Assembly: GCA_036346355.1 (NCBI GenBank) | Contig: CM070576.1 | Span: 56,095,712-56,159,711 of the forward strand | Source of the DNA: Rhipidocladum racemiflorum | Lineage: Eukaryota; Streptophyta; Magnoliopsida; Poales; Poaceae | Length of the DNA stretch: 64,000 bases | Reading direction: 5' to 3' | Shown: positions 56,835-64,000 of the stretch, one piece after another | How the letters are laid out: each line of letters starts with the position of its first letter | Numbering within the stretch: the first letter of the stretch is position 1 | Program-made: the position numbers and the translations under genes | Notes under the pieces: generated by a model | Told to the model about the DNA's origin: nothing | The model's input: only the letters and a program-made list of their open reading frames with translations | Database searches by the model: none

Positions 56835-57669
56835 TGTCACATGTGTGATTAAGCTATTAAAATATTAATGCCATGGATGTCAATAAGTGCCTGTTTGAGA
56901 TGTGAAAATTTATACAGATTCATGTAATAATTAAATAGTTTCATATGACATTTCTTTTTGCACTCTAAATAAGTGTGATAAATGTTTATCCATCGCGCAC
57001 CCCACATCCCCACACCCGGCATTTTTTAGCTATTACAAAAACTTCTTTCGCAAAGTCCTACATATTTCCTATAAAGTCCTACATTCAAACAAGGCCTAAG
57101 ATCCAGCTTGGAATGCATAAATTTTTCAAAATCAATCGATTGATGTAGGAAACCTATCCCAGATGCTGTTAGAAATTGGCTCATAGATCTAATTTTTTTT
57201 AAAAAAAATTCAAAACATACATTATTTAGTATCATATTGTCTAATCAAGTGGAGGAAAGACAATTTATAAGGACATGTGACTTTCGACCATGCCACGTCA
57301 TAGAGTATCTCCTGGCAGCTGGCACATTGAATGTACTATTTGTTTTGTTCAATCATGCTATTCATTATATTTAAATGTCAGTTTTAAATCGCTTTAATTG
57401 ACATAATACCACCAGTAAGTAATTATTGTATTTAATTGCCATAACACCGTCAGTTACTATTAAATACTTTTCGCATTTAATTGACATTTACTAGTGAGTA
57501 ACAGACGTGTGTCTATATAAAAATATGGAGACATTCAGGTCAGAAGACACCGAATTCATGCTCCATCATTCCTCTCCTCTCTGGATTGTTGTGCTGTGGT
57601 GTTGAGCAGCTGAACCTCGCTGGCCTTCCTCCTCGGCTGCGGGTACCACTCGGCCACGAGCCGGCCAGT
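56835..57669. other. Intergenic, no gene seen
   Basis: AT-rich spacer. Nothing recognisable apart from short ttaattgaca words repeated in both orientations near 57370-57490. Confidence 0.4.
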
Positions 57670-58500
57670 TTTTGATAACCCGAGAAGATTAAATAAGTGG
57701 GACCTACGGCCTTCTGCTTAGGAAACAGCGCTACTCGGACATGAACCGGGAAACGCTGACAATGATCCCGAATACTAACAAGTCCTTTATGATCTTCTTA
57801 CCTGCAGAAGTGTCTTTGACATGACAGGACGAGGTATTCAGATCTTAAAGCACTTGGGGGCTGCTGTGGGATGTCAAAGACCAGGGTCCCGCAGGGAAGC
57901 CCATAGCTAGCCCGTCCGTAAGCACGTACCGGGCCGTAATTTGGCAACACTACGAAGAGGATAAAGCCAGGGCCCAACTTCCCCTCCAAGGCAACAGTAC
58001 GCCACCTCCCCGACGAAGCTTCGTCTCACGCCAGGACAACCCTGCATAAAGTAAAGCCTGTAGCCTGGTGCCTGCAGCCTGTGGCCACCCAACTTTGGCG
58101 AATCAGCAGGTGTGGGTCGGGAAAGTAGCAACCAAATCCCTTGGTGGCAGTCGAGTCCGGCAAATAGAGACAAATAGGCTACTCATGAGTCCATCTGGTC
58201 CAATGCCAGGTGGCGCCCCTTTGTAACATGCCCTCCTCCCAGTATATAAGGGGGGAGGGGACAACCCTGTAAAAGAGAGGAGAAAAGAAAAAGGAAACCA
58301 AAAACCAACAAGAACACAGTACTAGGGTATTATCTCCATCGAGAGAGCCCGAACCTATCTAAAAGATCGCCCTCGCATCCTGTGTTACCATCTAGCTTCG
58401 ATCTCGCACGAATCCCCACGAATCACAAATCTCATTGCCGACAGCACCAACCGTCGACAAGCGGTATCTCCGAGCTGTTGCTGCAGAGATCACCTGCACG
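57670..58500 (+). mobile_element. 3' end fragment of an LTR retrotransposon
   Basis: A polypurine-like acttgggggctgc (to 57864) is followed by TGTGGGATGTCAAAGACC, a typical PPT/LTR junction of Ty3/gypsy elements. Downstream come a TATA box (tatataag, 58243-58250) and LTR-like sequence. 57670-57864 would then be the tail of the internal region. The other LTR and the right border were not found, so this is a truncated copy. Confidence 0.5.
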
Positions 58501-60535
58501 GGGGGGCAATCAGGTTTCTAGGCAATGTATCCGTGTGACCACTCTCTTCTTTCTCGACATCGACGGCTTCCATGACCACGTCTACACTACTTCTTGTTCT
58601 TCATCAATCCCAACTATAAGCCATCTGTGTGATCGATTAACTGTTATTATTTAATTCTGGAGTATATTTAGAAGTACAATGTGTTGCCTGCTGATTTATG
58701 TATGTCTAAGAGTCTTTTGTTATATTTACCTTAAAATAAAATCTAACGCAGAAATATTGCAGGTATTTCCAACACTACACTCTTGAGACAGTAGACTGGT
58801 ACTGGTACTGGTGTTTTCTTTCCCTCCTTTGTCGGGGTTTGACTCTTCCGGAGACAGTAGACTGGTACTGGTACCTATTTCCCCAGACGAGGTACGTACC
58901 CATCGCCAGGTAGCCGGTAAGAAACAGTTTACAAGACGATCTACCGGTCCTAACCTAGTCCGAGCTACTGAGCCACATGTGACATGCCCCACTGGACACT
59001 GGTCCGTAGAACAAGCTGGCATAGGAAGGAATCCATAAAATATTGAGCGAGACTAAGGAACGACGTACTGTTCTTACGGTGTAGCCATGAAATTTATGTG
59101 CTGGTTTCATGAGTTTTAGTATTTAGTTTCATGAGTTTCATGTTTCATCAATTTTAGTACTAAGTTTCATGAGTTTTAGTGTAAAAATTTCACGAGTTTT
59201 ATAAGTTTCAGTACTATACAGTTGCAACGGTATATCATTTAATAGTTTTTACTGTAAAATATTTACGTAGAGATGAACCAGCGTCGCACGATCACAGGCA
59301 AGAGTTGGCTGCCTTCTGACTTCTCACAGGCCGAGGCGAGGGAGCGTCTGACGCAATACAGAACGGTAACACGCTGGAATGCTGAACCGGGTGCTTCCGT
59401 GTGGCAATACGACACACATCCAAAACGGGCTCGCAGACGTCTCGAAAAAATAACTGGCACGCGGAGACGCATCATCAGAGGTTCAGAAGCCATTTCTAGG
59501 CTTTCCCAGTTGTCATGCAAGAAAAAAAAATGGTGCAGAGCCCAGTCAAAGGCCACGCCCATTCATCGAAGAGAGGAATGATCAATTGTATTGTTCATCA
59601 CTATCCAGCTGAGTTAAAACCTGCATCATACAGTCTTTAAGTGGCTGTAATTTAAGCAGTTGCGTGTGAGCCGTTGGATCGATAAAAAACAGCTCAGGTT
59701 GACTCGAAAATACTGTAGCAAAATAGTACTGTAGCCGCCACTGTAGCAAACCGCTGTGGCAAATAGATTTTGACGATCTGAAGCATTCGCTTGCTCGATC
59801 GAAGATCCACACTTGTGAAGACTGTTTAAGTTGTAGTCCCCACGTGACTACGTTTGATCCCCCATCCCTTGAAACCTGCTCTTTTCCCCGGCATTTTCTC
59901 GTCTACACGCATGTAGCAGCACTGTGGGGCTAGCAGTACGTATGGTTGGTTCAAGTGTAACATTCACCCGGGTACGAATATTCGTATCATGCAGATGGGG
60001 GTTAAGGAGCGGCAATGATGCATATGCAGCTTCTGCGCGTCACCGTCGCGCCCTAATCCGCCAAAATGTGGGGCGAGCCCCCATGCTCGTGCATGATGTG
60101 GCGACGTAATTCCGTCGCGAGTTGCTGTCACCCGCATCGGATGCTGACTCGCGCTTGAAGCCGAAGCGGTTTTAGAACTTGCGTTCTACAGTTCATCCTG
60201 GGCTCCTGGCCCGGGCCGAACAACATGCAATCACGTCATCATTTATAATCTCTTACTCTCTCTGTTCTTTTTTACTTGTCCTTTTAGAGTCGGCATAGTT
60301 TTAATACACATATTAAACAGATTTTTTAATTATATATTATTAAAAATATAATAATATTAAGGAATTTTTTTTAATGAGAAATCTGGTGATAACACAGTGT
60401 AACAAATTATATTAGCTGTCAAAGTTTGAAAAGATTAACCACAACCATTCTGAAATGACCATCACGGGTCAGCTGTTAAACCTTCGCCTTTCGCATTATG
60501 CTGCGCTTTTTGTGGGACAGTTTGGGGAATGGAGG
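58501..60535. other. Intergenic, no gene seen; short local repeats
   Basis: gagacagtagactggtactg occurs twice (about 58784 and 58853). tttcatgagttttag and variants recur about five times in 59106-59210. A decayed MITE may occupy about 60253-60450 (ctctctgttcttttttacttgtcc). A 102-codon frame at 59273-59581 shows no family features and is not called. Confidence 0.4.
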
Positions 60536-61008
60536 CAGGGTTCACAAAACCGACGAAAACCGCTCGAAAATCGCGGTTTTCGACCGTATCGAGCCGGTTC
60601 GAAATCCTAAACCGGTCGGTAAACCGATTCAATTAAAAAAATAATTCAAAAAAATCAAAAAATTTGAAAAAATTTATGCGATGTAAACCGATCGAAAACC
60701 GGTGAAAACCGAGCGATTTTTCGAAAAAACCGACGAAAATCGCTCCAAAAACCGATCGCCTAAAACGTTCAACTCGCCGATCGGTTTTTCGAGAAAACCG
60801 ATCGGTTTTTCGAGAAAACCGATGGATTTTCGAGAAAACCGAATGGTTTTCGTTTTTTTAAAATTTGTTTTGAATGTTTTTTGTTCAAATGCTCGGTTTT
60901 GAAACTCTTCGGTTTCTAACGATTTTCGAGCGGTTTTTGGCTCGATATTTTCGAATTTCCAATTTCGGTTTTCCATCGGTTTTTTCGGTTTCGGTTTTGT
61001 TAACCCTG
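60536..61008. mobile_element. CAGGGTT-family hAT-like element, copy 5 (473 bp), TSD aatggagg
   Basis: Near-identical twin of copy 3, same length, with the perfect 8-bp duplication aatggagg at 60528-60535 and 61009-61016. Different flanks and different duplications show that copies 3 and 5 came from separate insertions, not from one segmental duplication. Confidence 0.93.
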
Positions 61009-61789
61009 AATGGAGGTTCGAGTGTCTCACTCATGTTACAGCGTTGTTACTTGTTAGTGCTGCGTCTTGGGAACCTGATGATGCGATGAGGACTTTTTGA
61101 TCGCCGGAATTTGTAAGGTAAACATGCAGCTTTTACTCAGATTATATTTGGGATGTTGCTGAAAAGATACGGGAGTACCTGGCATCGTTTTCATAGAGGT
61201 CCGGGAAAATGCCCTTTGAGCGTATAACCCACACCAATGCTTGCCCCGTGTAGCATGAAAGAGTAACCCTGCCTTGCTTAGAGGAGCTGTAGCCTTTTAT
61301 GAGAGATTGTTTAGCAAAATACTAATTCCTCTCTGCAGTAAACCGTAAGAACACGTTCCACTCAGCTTTTAGCTTTTGCTGGTTATATGACTTATAGCTT
61401 ATGTCTTAAGCCGCTTAAAAACTGATATGTTTAGGAGGTTTACTGACTTTTCAAAAGCTGAAGCTGGTTTTAAGCCCCAAACACGGCCTTAATATAGGGA
61501 ATCATGTATTACCGAAAAATTGCCTCAACCAGACTGAATCGCTGAAACAATTGTACTAGTGTCTCGGCTTGCACGAAGAAAATCATATATTGCATTGCGA
61601 AAGATCTGCGCAGTAAATCCTTAAACATGGAGAAAAAGCTACCCCTAATACGCACAAAGCTGGCACTACTACCGATTGGACAAAATTGGCGCGGACGACA
61701 TGGTATCAGTCAGCTCCTGCCCAAGGAGATGAGGAAGAAAGACGATTCTTACTCCCCTTGACGAATTAAACTGAATTCAGTGGACTAAC
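61009..61789. other. Spacer and MSH1 3' flank, no gene seen
   Basis: About 61350-61497 ends in ccaaacacggcctta and contains agcttttgctgg/aagctgaagctgg words, so it may be a decayed Tourist-like MITE. The last 150 bp should include the MSH1 3' UTR. Confidence 0.35.
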
Positions 61790-63939
61790 TCAGTGGGCAG
61801 CAATGGCCTCTCCTGAGATGAGAGATACACCAAAGTTTCGATGCTTGCCATCTGCCTTGTTGATGAGCTTAAAACCTTTCGAAGGAAGCTGGTTTATGAG
61901 AAGAGTCTCCAGTTGGCATGCAACGCTCTTGCCAGGAACCAAAATGTATAATATCGTGGCATCCTGCATGCCTTCATTCGCTCTATGAGCACTAAGACGG
62001 CCCACAAGATCATCCGTCTGCAGGCAGAGTGGAGTCAATATTTTATGCCCCTCAGACTGAGTAGCATCAAAGAACTGAAGAATACAGGAATGTATGATCA
62101 AGAAGTACCTGTCCAACATACAGCTTGTTGTCACGTCTGATAATTATATAGATGCTGGATCTGCCAACAGTTGAAGGTGGAGGTTGCTCCCTAGCACCTA
62201 CAGCAACACCAACCACTTCAACCAGTTCTGATATGCTTCTTTTGTTGTAGAGATCCAGCAGTTTCTTCTTGCATATTGTGGTAACAGTGCTCTTGACTTC
62301 CTTTTGCAGCAATCCAAAGGCACCAGATGGAAGTTCTAGTCCATTTATCAGAGAATCAGGCTTATCAACCAAGTCATTTGCAGTAGAGTTGGCAATGGAA
62401 GGCTTATATTGGACCATTGATGATGCCTGCTGGTTTCGGCTCATTGCCAAATATAGCTCCTCAGCCCTTCTAATTATCAAGTCAGGCATACCTTCCTTCC
62501 TGGCTGTTTGAAAAGCAAGGCTTTCTCTACAGATGCCATCCATTAATCTCCATGTTGGCTGAATGCACCCATCGACCACTTCCGTTCCCATAGCTTTGAA
62601 ATCAGTACTGCTGAGTGACAGAGGCAGGTCAAAAATGCCATGCAAGTGAGTTGATATGATGCCTAAGCAGCCAACATAACCGAGTCTTTCAATAATGCTA
62701 CCAGCTATACAGGTTCCTTTTGCAGTTTCTGTGCCCCTACATATTTCATCAATTAGAACAAGACTCCTAGCAGTAGCTCGGCTGACTAAAGATCGCATCT
62801 CTGACATTTCAATCTGAAAAGAACAGATAGTCAAAACAAAATATTTGGCATGTACACTAGAAGGTTTATTGTAGAAGTAAATAATGAAACACATTTTTCT
62901 ATAATTAAGAATAAACAATCTCATGCACAGAGGGGAACCAAATGGGGCTAGTACCTCAACTAAATTCATACTAGAGGCAGAAAATGAAAAAAAATTACTT
63001 AGTGCAACATCACATATGTAACATACGATCTAATTAACATGCTTGGTGAACTATAATAAACCAAATTTGGTGGAAAAAGCAACTTGGTTGGAAGGATTTG
63101 ATTGTTCAAACCATTATATAATTACTCAGGATTTGAACTTGCAGCAGTTAATATGAGGGCTGTGTTCTGCGAGATCTCGTACATTTACAGTTTAAGTAAA
63201 ATCATGCATAGTTTTCAGCATGTCAAATTTGTCATGTGCTACTTAGCGGGGGAAGTTAAACATCAAAATAACTAGGATGATTATTTTACAATAGCAATAA
63301 CATCAATCAATGAACTTTTAGCAGGTCAAATTCCATCATACAAAAAAGGATAATTGGATATATGCCACTACAGGAACCGCTTATTCGAGATTTGTCATCG
63401 TTCCTTTGCTTCTTCGAACGATGCCATTATGAAACCGTGCTTATTTGAAATATGCCACCGCTCGCATCCGGTCACGACACGTGTCCCGTCCGCGATGGCA
63501 AATCTCGAATAAGCGGTTCCTACAGTGGCAAATCTAGAAAAAAACTATCAGGACACAATGGTATTGGCACCTGTGTTATCGAAGAATGCAGCACTACAAA
63601 TTATATGAAAAGAAATATGTAAAGCTACAAAACTGGCACCTGAAACGAACTTTTCCCATCAGCTGGGCTATCATAGGATTTCATATGCAGCATAATGGAG
63701 TCAAAATGTGGGATGACAGCTGAAGCAGCTGGCACCATCAATCCACATATTCCAAGCAACGCAGCAGCACAGACTGATCGCAACATACTGGATTTACCAC
63801 CACCATTTGGGCCAGTCAGAATAAACAAAGAGTGCATGTGGACATCATTCAGTATTGCATTCCCTTGGTTAATATCAAGCCAGTAAGGAAAGAGTCCTAA
63901 TAAATCCATTTCACTTGAGCTTTCCTCCACAAAGTAATC
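61790..63939 (-). CDS. MSH1: MSH1, organellar MutS homologue, last three exons (partial)
   Basis: The exons on minus are 63939-63640 (100 aa), 62813-62109 (235 aa) and 62017-61790 (75 aa plus stop). All are in phase 0 with GT/AG borders, and the 5' part lies beyond the window. The first carries the MutS Walker A loop GPNGGGKSS. The second carries Walker B LVLIDEICRGT and then STHLHG. The last two together form a C-terminal GIY-YIG nuclease-like domain (SIYIIIRRDNKLYVGQ, then TDDLVGRLSAH). A MutS ATPase fused to GIY-YIG is diagnostic of plant MSH1, which suppresses illegitimate recombination in mitochondrial and plastid genomes (established knowledge). All visible key residues are intact. A MITE sits in the intron at 63356-63536. 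Confidence 0.95.
63356..63536. mobile_element. MITE in an MSH1 intron
   Basis: ggatatatgccactacaggaa at the left and ttcctacagtggcaaatctag at the right are imperfect inverted repeats. Inside, ccgcttattcgagatttg is mirrored perfectly by caaatctcgaataagcgg. About 181 bp, with no clear target duplication. Confidence 0.65.
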
Positions 63940-64000
63940 CTGCATAAATATGTTCTATATTTAAGCATAAGGAACATGTCATCTGGCAAATGTATAAACA

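Noticed and set aside
59273..59581. 102-codon plus-strand frame
   Set aside because: Basic and low in hydrophobic pattern, with no recognisable motif, in transposon-rich spacer. Composition does not distinguish it from chance.
61350..61497. Possible complete Tourist MITE
   Set aside because: The right end resembles a PIF/Harbinger terminus, but no matching left end or TTA duplication could be found.

Overview
This 64 kb window is plant nuclear DNA, almost certainly from a grass (Poaceae). Three things point there: a single-exon, extremely GC-rich gene beside ordinary intron-containing genes, many grass-type small DNA transposons, and long Ty3/gypsy and Ty1/copia LTR retrotransposons stacked inside each other. 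The genus cannot be read from the sequence. I see no bacterial, organellar, CRISPR or tRNA/rRNA features.

Layout. Bases 1 to about 28,125 are one retrotransposon nest. The host element (Gypsy-A, Tat-like, minus strand, left end outside the window) was hit twice. Gypsy-B (797-11007, minus, TSD tatat) split its RNase H region, and Copia-C (14859-26996, plus, SIRE/Maximus-like, TSD tcccg) split its gag region. From 28.1 to 64 kb the DNA is gene-bearing: a GT29 sialyltransferase-like gene (30030-31115, plus), a five-coding-exon TRM/DUF4378 gene (39388-43188, minus), and the last three exons of MSH1 (61790-63939, minus, running off the right edge).

The space between genes is packed with DNA transposons, many of them delimited here by target-site duplications. 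They include a hAT-like family with CAGGGTT...AACCCTG ends (five copies, four with perfect 8-bp TSDs, two of them 473-bp near-twins). There is also a 2-kb long-TIR MULE carrying zinc-finger (GRF-type) gene pieces, a 61-bp-TIR element filled with short palindromes, MULE, Stowaway and hAT MITEs, two fold-back elements, and a 2.67-kb solo LTR with TSD taaca.

The three host genes do unrelated jobs: Golgi glycosyltransferase-like, microtubule/TON1-recruiting, and organellar genome maintenance. All keep intact frames and consensus splice sites. The retroelement proteins are broken by many small indels. Nothing here looks like a gene cluster with a joint function. The most unusual content is in the transposons: the CAGGGTT family, the palindrome-array element, the gene-carrying MULE, and the hairpin arrays in the Copia-C LTR.
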